Positions 16,271 through 25,248 of a stretch of 64,000 nt of DNA are shown in pieces. This stretch comes from DATFVA01 sp963832715. Its GTDB lineage: Bacteria > Bacteroidota > Ignavibacteria > Ignavibacteriales > Ignavibacteriaceae. The translations under genes and the position numbers were made by a program. The notes below the pieces were generated by a model that was given only the letters and a program-made list of their open reading frames with translations, searched no databases and was not told where the DNA came from. Numbering within the stretch: the first letter of the stretch is position 1; each line of letters begins with the position of its first letter. The stretch covers positions 248,001 through 312,000 of the forward strand of contig CAWHVB010000005.1 of assembly GCA_963832715.1 (NCBI GenBank), given 5' to 3'.

Positions 16271-16717
16271 ATACGGTTCAGAACTGTAAGCCGAATTCTG
16301 TAATCCCGCCGTGGCGGGAATGGCAATTATTTGTCTTGTTCCGGCGTCGCCGTCGGAATCCAGCGGTCTACCCGGAGATCATATCCGGATTTAATCGGAT
16401 ATCGAAGCGAACAACTCCGCACTATTAAAAGTTGAATCTCCATATTTGACCTTGCTTCGAGTGGGGTTTGCCATGTTCCGCATACACGGAATCCCTTACG
16501 GGACCGGTAATGTTGCCATTACCGCGGTAGGCTCTTAACCTGCCTTTTCACCCTTATCCCGGTAAAAACCAGGACGGTATATTTTCTGTGGCACTTTCCG
16601 TAGTTATAAGATTGCTCCATACAACTCCCGGGTGTTACCCGGCACTCTGTTCTTTGAAGTTCGGACTTTCCTCCCTCCCGTTTTACGGGGAGAGCAATTG
16701 CCCGTTCTGAACTGTAT
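16271..16717 (-). ncRNA. rnpB: RNase P RNA (catalytic RNA of tRNA 5' processing)
   Basis: On the minus strand the conserved GAGGAAAGTCCGAAC block of P4/CR-I occurs at about 16660-16677. The 3' end reads ACAGAATTCGGCTTACAG, which is typical of bacterial rnpB. The two ends pair: GTTCAGAAC at the 5' end with GTTCTGAAC at the 3' end, extended by ATAC/GTAT, forming P1. At ~447 nt it is longer than most type A RNAs. Extra GC-rich hairpins lie near the 3' side: a CCCGCC/GGCGGG stem at 16305-16318 and a TTCCG/CGGAA stem at about 16339-16358. Ends are set from P1 pairing and could shift by a few bases. Confidence 0.95.
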
Positions 16718-17159
16718 TTTTATTCTTTAAACTCTTTTCAATCTCTTAATTTGATAACTAAAAGAAATGATAATAATTTTTATTAACTGAGGCGAATATA
16801 ATAAATTAAATGCCTTAAGTCAGTAGAAAAGATTTGAAAAGACGCTTCTCTCATTATTGATCAGTTATTATTACTAATTTAATAGACACTTTATATGCGT
16901 TTTCGCTAAAAAGTTTAAGGTAAGATATCCTGGTAGGACTACGAAGTTTGCTGTCTGCTGTATCTGATAGGAAAGGATTCCTGGAGAAATGATCGGGCTA
17001 AGCTGGATTATCCGTTGTTTTCGGATATATTATTAGTCCCCGACACTGAATTTTGATGTAATTATCTGAAACACAGTAAAATCTCCGTACTATCCGCAGC
17101 CTGATATATACTGGTCTGGCTGTATATTCAGCAGGGACACCGCCGTAACACACTAATAC
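16718..17159. other. Intergenic gap, no gene found
   Basis: This 442-base AT-rich stretch lies between the RNase P RNA gene and the zinc-ribbon coiled-coil gene. Only trivial ORFs (about 15 codons) are visible and no clear terminator or repeat. It should contain the rnpB promoter. Confidence 0.6.
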
Positions 17160-17894
17160 TTACTCTTCTGTAAGCTCGGCTATCTCCGGTGAAACAAGAA
17201 TTCTTCCGCAATATTCACAGAAGAAAAGCCTGTTATTTCTTCGTATTTCAAGCTGCCTCTGAGATGGAACTATATTATGACATCCTGAACATGCCGATCT
17301 TTTTATTGTAACAACAGCTTTTCCTTTTTTTGCTCTTCTTATACGCATATATGCAGAGTAATCCGGTTTCTTTGTCTGTGCTTCTATTTCTTTCCTTTGA
17401 GCCCGAAGTTTTACTTCTTCTTTTTCGTTCGCTTTAATGATTTCTTTCAGATCGGCTTCTTTAACTTTTAGTTCTTCGTTAAGCTCTCCGAGCTGTGGTT
17501 CGAGGGCTTCAATATCTTCCGCAAGGATTTTACTCTGGTCGGCGAGCGCGTCGTTTTCAGCTTCAAGTTTGGTCATCTGCTCTTCGGTATGATCGATCTC
17601 TTTTGTCAGGGCATCGTATTCTTTATTGTTTCTGACCTGGTATAGCTGAGCCTTGAACTTTTTCTGGTTTGCTTTGAACTTTTCTACTTCTTCTTCATTC
17701 TCTTCTCTTTTTTCAAGCGATTCTTTTCTCTTAGCCTGTTTTTCGCTGACCTGCTCTTTAATGCCGTCTATTTTATCGCGTAACGCTTGAACTGCATTTG
17801 GTAAATCCCCCCGGAGTTCTTCAAGTTCATCAAGCTGATCATCAATCTGCTGTAATTCATACAGGGTTTTTAATCTGTTTACCAATTTATCCAT
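17160..17894 (-). CDS. Coiled-coil zinc-ribbon protein (CT398-like, C4-type zinc ribbon family)
   Basis: 244 residues. Residues ~1-175 are a long charged coiled coil rich in Glu and Lys. Residues ~195-235 hold a zinc ribbon with CSGC and CEYC cysteine pairs. This architecture matches the DUF164/zf-RING_7 family. Homologs are usually cotranscribed with nif3-like genes, as here: the start overlaps the end of the nif3 gene by 8 bases. Molecular role is unknown; a nucleic-acid-binding or secretion-related role has been proposed for relatives. Confidence 0.9.
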   Translation of the reverse strand: MDKLVNRLKTLYELQQIDDQLDELEELRGDLPNAVQALRDKIDGIKEQVSEKQAKRKESLEKREENEEEVEKFKANQKKFKAQLYQVRNNKEYDALTKEIDHTEEQMTKLEAENDALADQSKILAEDIEALEPQLGELNEELKVKEADLKEIIKANEKEEVKLRAQRKEIEAQTKKPDYSAYMRIRRAKKGKAVVTIKRSACSGCHNIVPSQRQLEIRRNNRLFFCEYCGRILVSPEIAELTEE

Positions 17895-19008
17895 TCTCCT
17901 TTTTATTTATAAAAAATTTAACCGGATTTGTAGTTTTACTGTAATTAAAAATCTTTATTTCTTTGCCGGCGAATGAATGAAGTCTCTCCTTTACTTCATC
18001 CATTGCAAATATCTCTGTCTCGTAATGTCCTGCATCGATTAATAAAATGTTTCCTTCCGCTTCCTGGAACGTATGATACTTTATGTCCGCGGTTATATAA
18101 GCATCTGCACCTGATTCTATTGCTTCCTTAATGTATTCACTCCCTGCACCACCGCACACGGCTACTCTTCTTATTTTCTTCTTCCCGCCGCCGGCATACC
18201 GGAAGTTTTTTAACCCGAGCCGCTTGCTGACATACTCCATAAACTCATTGGCAGTCATAACAGGATCTACCAGGCCTGCTGCTCCGATCCCATAATTTGT
18301 GTGTTCATTGTTTATTGGATATATATCATACGCAGGTTCTTCATAGGGATGCACTTTTAGCATTTCGGTAATTACATTTCTTATTTTCCAGGAATCTACA
18401 ATAACTTCAAGCCGCATTTCGTTTACTGTCTCAAAAATTTCTTTCTTACCTGCTGAAGGATTTGATTTATCTGATCCTTTAAATGTCCCTTTACCCTGAA
18501 CTCTGAAACTGCAGTTTGAATATTCACCAATCTTCCCTCCGCCGGCCTTAAATACAGCATCTGAGACTTTTTCCAGGGATTCTTCAGGAATAAAAACTAC
18601 AAGTTTTACCTGGCTGGGGCTCAGCTTGGTAAGGAAATCTATATCCTTTAGTTTCAGCTGTTTTGCCAGGCTGAAACTTACACCGTCTTTTGTGTAGTCA
18701 AGATTTGTGTGGGCTGAGTAAAGGGTGATGTCATTTTTAATAAGCTTCTCGATTACCTGGGAGCGGGGATCCTTATCAACTGATATTCTTTTAAGCGGAT
18801 TAAACAGAAGGGGATGATGGGAAATTATTAAGCTGCATGAATTCCTGACAGCTTCATCAACAGCTGCGGGTGTTACATCAAGACAAAGGAAAATGTTTTT
18901 TATATCTCTTTCAGCTGATCCAACCTGCAATCCTGCGTTGTCCTTTTCCCAGGCTATTTCTTTGGGAGCCCATTGTTCTAAATATTTGATGATTTCAATG
19001 CACTTCAT
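17887..19008 (-). CDS. Nif3-like dinuclear metal centre protein (YqfO type)
   Basis: 373 residues, the long form with a central PII-like insertion (about residues 130-230) between two halves of the Nif3 domain. Metal ligands are visible in ISHHPLLFNP, AHTNLDYTKDGV and IDAGHYETE. Hexameric toroid family; relatives have been proposed to be GTP cyclohydrolase-like or metallochaperone proteins, without a settled role. The start codon is covered by a repeat that can pair with the upstream terminator arm (see leader feature at 18997-19136). Confidence 0.92.
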   Translation of the reverse strand: MKCIEIIKYLEQWAPKEIAWEKDNAGLQVGSAERDIKNIFLCLDVTPAAVDEAVRNSCSLIISHHPLLFNPLKRISVDKDPRSQVIEKLIKNDITLYSAHTNLDYTKDGVSFSLAKQLKLKDIDFLTKLSPSQVKLVVFIPEESLEKVSDAVFKAGGGKIGEYSNCSFRVQGKGTFKGSDKSNPSAGKKEIFETVNEMRLEVIVDSWKIRNVITEMLKVHPYEEPAYDIYPINNEHTNYGIGAAGLVDPVMTANEFMEYVSKRLGLKNFRYAGGGKKKIRRVAVCGGAGSEYIKEAIESGADAYITADIKYHTFQEAEGNILLIDAGHYETEIFAMDEVKERLHSFAGKEIKIFNYSKTTNPVKFFINKKENG

Positions 19009-19014
19009 AACAAA

Positions 19015-19048
19015 AAAAATGCACTTCTAAGATTTGAAGTGCATTTTT
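19015..19048 (-). terminator. Strong intrinsic terminator directly upstream of nif3
   Basis: Perfect 13-bp stem (19015-19027 with 19036-19048), 8-base loop, and on the minus strand a run of eight T at 19019-19012. It ends only a few bases before the nif3 start codon, so either nif3 is controlled by readthrough or the terminator serves the small ORF or ispG upstream. Confidence 0.85.
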
Positions 19049-19136
19049 ATAATTTCTCTGCTTTTATGGTTTTTCCGGGAGCAGAATATTTAACAAGATC
19101 GAGAAATTTAAGTTTTTCTAAAATTAGTTTATCCAT
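19047..19136 (-). CDS. 29-residue small ORF upstream of nif3
   Basis: The ORF starts MDKLILEKLKFLDLVKYS and ends KTIKAEKL, and its stop codon touches the base of the nif3-upstream terminator hairpin. A promoter-like pair lies before it: TATATTTA (19147-19154) and TTG 20 bases further up (19175-19177), leaving almost no leader. It may be a leader peptide or a genuine small protein. It has no match I recognise. Confidence 0.4.
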   Translation of the reverse strand: MDKLILEKLKFLDLVKYSAPGKTIKAEKL

Positions 19137-19146
19137 ATCAAGTCTC

Positions 19147-19177
19147 TAAATATACCAGATCAATATCTAATAATCAA
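19147..19177 (-). promoter_or_regulatory. Candidate promoter for the small ORF and nif3
   Basis: On the minus strand a TTG (-33 like) is followed after 20 bases by TATATTTA, one base off the TAnnTTTG -7 consensus of Bacteroidota. The small ORF begins about 10 bases downstream. Confidence 0.35.
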
Positions 19178-19200
19178 CAATCGAGCCAGTGACCTAATAA

Positions 19201-21207
19201 TTAATTTGGTTCGACCCAATTATCGTCTTCTTTAATAAGTCCGATCAGTTCATCTACAGCATCATCCGCCGGTACATTTCTTTTAACAATATCTTTTGCA
19301 CGGTATAATGTGATCTTACCGGTTCCGGATCCGACATAGCCGTAATCAGCATCGGCCATTTCGCCGGGACCATTTACTATGCATCCCATTATTGCGATCT
19401 TCACACCTTTCAAATGCTCGGTCCTTTTCCTTATCATGTCAGTAGTTATCTGAAGATCAAAAAGAGTTCTTCCGCAGGAAGGACAGGCAATATACTCTGT
19501 CTTTGAGATCCTTACCCTGGCTGCCTGCAGAATTCCGAATAAAGTTCGGTTAATTACTTTTTCGTACGACTCACGGATATTTACAAACTTTCTGACCAGT
19601 TTGTTGTGATCATTAAACTCTTTTTCTTCTTCCTTTAACTTTCCTTTTAATTCAACCCAGACACCGTCTCCCAGTCCGTCAATCAGCAGACCGCCCAGAT
19701 CAGTCGACGAAAAAAGTCTAAGCTGATCAATATCAATATTTTCATAGGATCTCTTTATGATAACAGGGTTATTTACGTTGTTATTCATAAATTCAAAAAA
19801 GGCTCTTCTTTGTTCGGCCATCCCATGGTTATTATCGGTGGTTAAAAGAATGATCGCAGTTTTATCTGCTTTTAACTTTTTCAACAAACCGGCGTCAAGA
19901 TCAGTTATCTTTAGAATGACTAGATTCATCGAATCGGAAAAACTATTCTCTTTCGCATAAACATCTGCCGGGATTAAAGGATATCCTCTCCCGTCTTTTT
20001 TCCATGCATTATAATCTCTTACCAGCTTCAGACTCCCCGGAAGATCGAAAGGGATATCATGTTCCCCGGTGTATATAATATCTGCCGCACTATCAGTCAT
20101 ATTCCACTTATCGGTTGAAGCATTGTAGATATATCCTATGTCGGCTAATTGCTTCTGTTCTGATATCTTTCTGGCTGAGAAGTCCGCCGCTGCCGCAGGT
20201 ACATTTGATGCTCCTATATTCAGCACCTCGAAAGTATCCCTTCTTTTATACTCGAGAGGATCTATCGGGATATCCGTTACAGGAATAATTTCTTTGTGGT
20301 TTCCCCTATTCTTATACCTTTCAACCAGTTCAATAGCAACAGGTGCTTCAAATTCAGGGTCCTCGGTTAATGAAACCCTTACTGTGTCGCCGATTCCATC
20401 CTCTAAGAGTGTTCCTATGCCGAGGGCTGATTTAATCCTTCCGTCCTCTCCTCCTCCTGCTTCTGTTACTCCCAGGTGCATTGGGTAATTCATCCCTTCT
20501 TCTTCCATTTTCATTACAAGTAGTCTGTAAGCCTGCACCATAACCTGGGGATTGCTGGCTTTCATTGATAGCACAATCTCCCTGTAATTAAGTTCTTCAC
20601 ATATCCTTACAAACTCCAACGCTGACTCAACCATACCAAGAGGCGTATCCCCGTACCGGCTCATGATCCTGTCTGATAGAGATCCATGGTTTGTACCGAT
20701 CCTCATAGCGGTCCCGTATTCCTTGCAAATCCTTGCAAGAGGTGTAAATTTTTGTTTAATTCTGTTAAGCTCTTCCTCATACTGACTATCTGTATACTCA
20801 ATTATGTTGAATTTCTTCCTGTCAGCATAGTTTCCGGGATTAACCCTTACTTTTTCAACGATTCTTGCTGCAATCTCCGCAGCATTCGGTGTGAAATGAA
20901 TGTCGGCAATCAGCGGGACACTGTAACCCCGTTCCCTCAACTCATTTTTAATATTTTGCAGGTTCTGAGCTTCAAGCTTGCTCGGAGCTGTGATCCTCAC
21001 ATAATCACATCCCGATTCAACCATTCGTATCGTCTGTTCTACAGTGGCTTTGGTATCCATCGTATCGGTGATAGTCATTGATTGTATTCTTATCGGATAA
21101 TCGCCCCCCAGAGGCACATCCCCGATATTAACCACTCTTGTTTTATACCTGGAGTAGCGCGTGAGACTATTGCAGTATTTTTTCGTTTTGCTTATCGATT
21201 CAAACAT
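19201..21207 (-). CDS. ispG: 4-hydroxy-3-methylbut-2-enyl diphosphate synthase, long form
   Basis: Penultimate enzyme of the MEP isoprenoid pathway; reduces MEcPP to HMBPP with a [4Fe-4S] cluster. 668 residues against ~370 in E. coli. The N-terminal TIM barrel (IRIQSMTITDTMDT, VRVNPGNYAD, LGVTEAGGGEDG) and the C-terminal Fe-S domain with cysteines at about 575, 578 and 609 (CPSC, GCIVNGPGE) are separated by an insertion domain of roughly 250 residues. That is the plant/Chlorobi/Bacteroidota type. With dxr at the left edge it shows that the organism uses the MEP route. Monocistronic, with a 190-base gap to the nif3 leader. Confidence 0.97.
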   Translation of the reverse strand: MFESISKTKKYCNSLTRYSRYKTRVVNIGDVPLGGDYPIRIQSMTITDTMDTKATVEQTIRMVESGCDYVRITAPSKLEAQNLQNIKNELRERGYSVPLIADIHFTPNAAEIAARIVEKVRVNPGNYADRKKFNIIEYTDSQYEEELNRIKQKFTPLARICKEYGTAMRIGTNHGSLSDRIMSRYGDTPLGMVESALEFVRICEELNYREIVLSMKASNPQVMVQAYRLLVMKMEEEGMNYPMHLGVTEAGGGEDGRIKSALGIGTLLEDGIGDTVRVSLTEDPEFEAPVAIELVERYKNRGNHKEIIPVTDIPIDPLEYKRRDTFEVLNIGASNVPAAAADFSARKISEQKQLADIGYIYNASTDKWNMTDSAADIIYTGEHDIPFDLPGSLKLVRDYNAWKKDGRGYPLIPADVYAKENSFSDSMNLVILKITDLDAGLLKKLKADKTAIILLTTDNNHGMAEQRRAFFEFMNNNVNNPVIIKRSYENIDIDQLRLFSSTDLGGLLIDGLGDGVWVELKGKLKEEEKEFNDHNKLVRKFVNIRESYEKVINRTLFGILQAARVRISKTEYIACPSCGRTLFDLQITTDMIRKRTEHLKGVKIAIMGCIVNGPGEMADADYGYVGSGTGKITLYRAKDIVKRNVPADDAVDELIGLIKEDDNWVEPN

Positions 21208-21483
21208 AAATTATTATTTAACCGTTTACCTTTTTATCATTTAATCTTTTTATGCAGAGAATTTCGGAAAATAATCAAACCTGTCATATCATTAAATATA
21301 ACAAATAGCCCGCTTTCAATGAATCCAATTATTAAATTAAAATCTTCCCCTTTGTAAACCCTGCTTCCGAAAATCTGAATTTTTAACTTTGATAAATGGT
21401 ATTTTTTGTAAATGATTTTTTGTATTTATTGATTAAATTGAATTGAGTTAATTATATAATGATTTCTGCATTTTACCCGTAAT

Positions 21484-23379
21484 ATGAGAATTCCCGAAAA
21501 TAAAATAGAAGAAATACGATCCGCAGCAAATATCGTCGATGTTATTTCGGGTTATGTACAGCTGAGGAAACGCGGAAATAATTTCCTGGGACTATGTCCT
21601 TTCCATTCTGAAAAAACACCTTCATTTACTGTAAGCGAAGATAAACAGATATTCCATTGTTTCGGCTGTCATACCGGCGGAAATGTATTCAAATTTTTGA
21701 TGGAATATGAAAAGGTATCATTTGTAGAAGCCGTTCAGGAACTCGCGGAGGAACTAGGAATTCCTCTTGAGTATGATCAGCAGGAATCCGAAGAAAAACA
21801 AACGGAACAGGAAATCCTGTATGATATAAATACTGAGGCAGCAAGGTATTTCTCCGGAAACCTTCTTAATTCGGATGAGGGTGAGGTTGCATTTAATTAC
21901 TTCCAGAACAGGAAGATAAAACCTGCTACGATGAGAGCTTTCGGACTGGGTTATGCTTTTAACGGCTGGGATAGGCTTCTCCATTTTCTCCAGGAAAAGA
22001 AAATTGACCTTGAAAGAGCAATACAGCTGGGATTGATTGGAAAGTCCGCCGAGGGAAGATTATATGATAAGTTTTCTTCACGCATTATCTTTCCGATCTT
22101 CTCACCTAACGGCAGGGTAGTCGCATTCGCCGGAAGGATACTTGAGAATAAAGAGGGTACTGCTAAATATCTCAATTCTCCCGAGTCTGTAATCTATACA
22201 AAGGGACGTATCCTATACGGACTATCCCACGCTAAGGATGAGATAAGAAGAGTCGATAAAGCTATTCTTGTTGAAGGTTATATGGACTTGATTTCCCTCT
22301 ACCAGAATGGCATAAAAAACGTCGTTGCTGTCTCGGGTACGGCCCTTACTGAAGAACAGGTTCAGCTTTTATCCCGGTATACTAAGAATGTAGTCCTGCT
22401 CTTTGATGCCGATACTGCGGGTATTAAAGCCGCAATGAGAAGTATAGAACTTCTGCTTAAAAAAGATTTTGAAATTAAAATTGTTTCTCTCCCTCAGGGT
22501 GAGGATCCTGATTCTTATGTTAATAGCTATGGTAAAGAAAAGTTTGAAGAACTGATAAAATCAGCAAAGAATTTTCTCGAGTATCAGTCGGAATATTATG
22601 AATCTCTCGGCAGATTTGATGATGCTGCCGGTACTACGGAGGCTATCCGCGACCTGGTAAAGCCCCTTGCCCTCATAAATGATGATCTGAAAGCCAGCCT
22701 TTTAATAAAAAATATAGCTAAGCGATTTAATCTCCGGGAAAAACTGCTAGAGAGTGAACTTAACAAAGTTAAATCAGGACTAAGCAGGCAGTCGGCAGTG
22801 GAAGCTGAAAGACAGCAGCGAAAGGTCAATGAAAAAGAAAAAACTATCTTAAAGACGGATAAAGAAATTCCGGCAGAAAATGTAAACCTTGAGAAAGAAA
22901 TAGTTAAGCTTCTGCTTGAAGGGAACCGTGACATAATCGACTTTATACTCGGTCATATAAAACCTGATGAATTCAGAATAGATGTACATCAAAAACTGGC
23001 CGAAATTGTTCACACTGCCGCAATGCATGATGAAGACCTCAGCGCCGGTGCCTTGATAGAGAAACTCGAGATTGAGGATCATAAATTATATGCAAGGGAA
23101 TTGACTTTTGAAAAATATCAGATTAGTAAAAACTGGGAGGATATAAATCCTTCCGGAGATTATGAAATTATTCTGAAAAAATATGCCCTGGATGCTGTCA
23201 GGAAATTTAAATTAAAACAGGTTGAAGAAAAGATTTTCTACTTGAATAATGCTCTTTCCGGCTTAACTGATGAGAAAGAAAAAATTGACCTGATGAAAGA
23301 TATAAGAGATCAGCAGCGGGAAAAACAGCTTATTAAGGAAGACCTGACCGGGAAGGATGTCGGCAGTTCGGAAGAATAA
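21484..23379 (+). CDS. dnaG: DNA primase
   Basis: Synthesises RNA primers at the replication fork. N-terminal CHC2 zinc finger with Cys38, His41, Cys59 and Cys62. The TOPRIM core shows VEGYMD and LLFDADTAG. A helicase-binding C-terminal domain follows (from ~430). 631 residues is normal. The divergent ispG gene starts 277 bases away. Confidence 0.97.
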   Translation: MRIPENKIEEIRSAANIVDVISGYVQLRKRGNNFLGLCPFHSEKTPSFTVSEDKQIFHCFGCHTGGNVFKFLMEYEKVSFVEAVQELAEELGIPLEYDQQESEEKQTEQEILYDINTEAARYFSGNLLNSDEGEVAFNYFQNRKIKPATMRAFGLGYAFNGWDRLLHFLQEKKIDLERAIQLGLIGKSAEGRLYDKFSSRIIFPIFSPNGRVVAFAGRILENKEGTAKYLNSPESVIYTKGRILYGLSHAKDEIRRVDKAILVEGYMDLISLYQNGIKNVVAVSGTALTEEQVQLLSRYTKNVVLLFDADTAGIKAAMRSIELLLKKDFEIKIVSLPQGEDPDSYVNSYGKEKFEELIKSAKNFLEYQSEYYESLGRFDDAAGTTEAIRDLVKPLALINDDLKASLLIKNIAKRFNLREKLLESELNKVKSGLSRQSAVEAERQQRKVNEKEKTILKTDKEIPAENVNLEKEIVKLLLEGNRDIIDFILGHIKPDEFRIDVHQKLAEIVHTAAMHDEDLSAGALIEKLEIEDHKLYARELTFEKYQISKNWEDINPSGDYEIILKKYALDAVRKFKLKQVEEKIFYLNNALSGLTDEKEKIDLMKDIRDQQREKQLIKEDLTGKDVGSSEE

Positions 23380-23423
23380 TTCTGATAAAAAATTTGGTAT
23401 CGTTCATAGATTATTTGAAGGAT

Positions 23424-23648
23424 ATGCATTATAGGCAGGCTAAACACGGAAAACTTTTAATCAATATTCTTCCGGATAAATGCGATTTCTGCGGATGCTG
23501 CGTTGGAATCTGCCCGGAAGATGCAATTGAGTTAAAAGAAGCAGAAATTTTTATCATAGATTCACGATGCACTAATTGTGCAAAATGCGTCTGGTCGTGC
23601 CCTATTGAAGTAATTGAATTCTGCCGTGAAGGGGTTTTTGCAGCGTAA
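23424..23648 (+). CDS. 2[4Fe-4S] ferredoxin
   Basis: About 74 residues from the ATG at 23424; a TTG at 23394 in the same frame is an alternative start. Two cluster motifs are visible: CDFCGCCVGICPED and CTNCAKCVWSCPIE, both CxxCxxCxxxCP. A bacterial-type low-potential ferredoxin. It lies 57 bases before a geranylgeranyl-reductase-like flavoprotein and probably donates electrons to it. Confidence 0.88.
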   Translation: MHYRQAKHGKLLINILPDKCDFCGCCVGICPEDAIELKEAEIFIIDSRCTNCAKCVWSCPIEVIEFCREGVFAA

Positions 23649-23705
23649 AGTTATAGTCATTGTATTAAATTCAGGTATTATCAGTTAGGCTTATATTAAA
23701 TAAGA

Positions 23706-24896
23706 ATGAAAAGCGAGTATGATGTTATTGTAGTGGGTGCGGGACCAGCAGGCAGCATTGCCGCAAGAACAGCCGCAGAAATGGGGGTCTCCGTCCTCAT
23801 GCTTGAAAAAGACCGCGATGTGGGCTACCCGGTCAGGTGCGGTGAGGCCATCAGCAGGGCCGGTGTGGAGGAATTCATTCAGCCTGATCCTAAATGGATT
23901 GCCGCTTCAATCAGTAAGTTCTCTTTTAATGCCCCGGATGGGAGCGAGGTCATAATTGAATTCGGTGATGCGGGATATGTCCTTGAACGGAGAATTTTCG
24001 ATTACGAACTGGCGGCAACAGCCGCAAATGCTGGGGCTGATATTCTTACCAGGACTTATGTAAACGGTCTGCTTTTTAACGATGGCAAGGTAACCGGAGT
24101 AAAGTATGAATTTAAGGGGGAGCAGAAAGAGGTTAATGCAAAGGTTGTGATTGCTGCAGATGGTGTGGAATCACGGGTAGGCCGCTGGGCGGGATTATCG
24201 ACTCATATCGATTTTAGAGATATGGAAAGCGCTGTACAGATCACCGCCGCCGGCATTCCTGTTAAGCAGGATACTCTTTACTTTTATTTCGGACAGGAGT
24301 ACGCGCCTAATGGTTATTTCTGGATTTTTCCTAAGGGTGATGGCAAGGCTAATATAGGACTCGGGGTGAGCGGCTTGATTGGAAAAAAGAAATCTGCCCA
24401 ATCATTCCTTAATGATTTTATGAATAAATATTACCCTCAGGCTCCCATACTCACTACTATTGCCGGCGGAGTTCCCTGTAGTATTACTTTACCTAAAATT
24501 TCTGCGCCTGGAATAATGCTGGCTGGAGATGCTGCCCGACAGGTAAACCCTCTGAGCGGCGGAGGAATTGCCAGCGGAATGATTGGAGGCAGTATCGCAG
24601 GTCGTATTGCTGCTGAAGCTGTCAAAAAAAATAAACCTGATCATATCCTGAGTTACGACAAAGAATGGGCAAAAAGGTTGGGAAAACGTCACGAGATCTT
24701 CGACAGAATTAAGAACGGTATATATAATTTCTCAGACGAAAAATTTAACAGCATCGCACGCAGCTTCTCTAAAGTCCCTCATGAAAAACGCACACTTAAA
24801 AGGTTATTCACTACTGCTCTTGTAAATAACCCTTCTCTCATCTATGATGTAGCAAAAGTATTCGTGGAGAAAAACGCCAACCCTAAAATATTCTGA
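23706..24896 (+). CDS. Geranylgeranyl-reductase-family FAD-dependent oxidoreductase
   Basis: 396 residues. N-terminal Rossmann dinucleotide site (VVGAGPAGSIAA), the family motif PVRCGEAIS (~45), WIFPKGDGKANIGLGV in the middle, and the FAD site GDAARQVNPLSGGGI near 275. The family saturates prenyl chains of lipids, chlorophyll side chains or quinones (for example menaquinone). The adjacent ferredoxin gene gives a likely electron donor. The exact substrate is unknown; menaquinone reduction is my best inference for a Bacteroidota-type cell. Confidence 0.9.
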   Translation: MKSEYDVIVVGAGPAGSIAARTAAEMGVSVLMLEKDRDVGYPVRCGEAISRAGVEEFIQPDPKWIAASISKFSFNAPDGSEVIIEFGDAGYVLERRIFDYELAATAANAGADILTRTYVNGLLFNDGKVTGVKYEFKGEQKEVNAKVVIAADGVESRVGRWAGLSTHIDFRDMESAVQITAAGIPVKQDTLYFYFGQEYAPNGYFWIFPKGDGKANIGLGVSGLIGKKKSAQSFLNDFMNKYYPQAPILTTIAGGVPCSITLPKISAPGIMLAGDAARQVNPLSGGGIASGMIGGSIAGRIAAEAVKKNKPDHILSYDKEWAKRLGKRHEIFDRIKNGIYNFSDEKFNSIARSFSKVPHEKRTLKRLFTTALVNNPSLIYDVAKVFVEKNANPKIF

Positions 24897-25248
24897 CCGG
24901 TTTTTATATATTTCACCTTCATTCTTAGCATGCGAGCCGGCAGCCAAAAGCTGAAGTGTTTTCATAGAACATTACCCTTAAGGCTTTCCCGAAGGAATCC
25001 CTCTGGAAACCAATGAACCTGGACCATCAACAAAAATCTCAAAAATACCCTTTGAACCGTCCTTTTTCCGGGATAACATCGGGCTTACTCCGTGGACATC
25101 CGCAGTAAAAATGAAGAAATAGAGAAACTCAATTGAGTAAAGGAACCGGTCTGCCGTTAATAAATTAAAATATTTATTGCTTCTTCAGTTTTTTAAAAAT
25201 ATCTTCCATTGATGAAATAACGGGAAATAAAATATCCGGGGAAAGAAT
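24897..25248. other. Intergenic gap, no gene found
   Basis: 352 bases between the flavoprotein gene and the ferredoxin-nitroreductase gene. The longest ORF I find is about 27 codons and looks random. No clear hairpin with a T-tract is present. Confidence 0.6.

Larger units (their letters stand above)
18997..19136 (-). promoter_or_regulatory. Possible attenuator leader of nif3
   Basis: On the minus strand, in order, there is a 29-codon ORF, then arm A (AATGCACTTC, 19045-19036), arm B (GAAGTGCATT, 19027-19018) followed by eight T, then arm C (GAAGTGCATT, 19006-18997), which overlaps the nif3 ATG. Arm A can pair with B (terminator) or with C (start codon sequestered). Such mutually exclusive pairings are typical of attenuation or translational control. 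The regulatory reading is inference; the repeats are directly visible. Confidence 0.45.

Noticed and set aside
16234..16326. N-terminal extension of RecJ
   Set aside because: The extension overlaps the RNase P RNA gene and encodes unrelated residues; the ATG at 16231-16233 gives a normal RecJ start.
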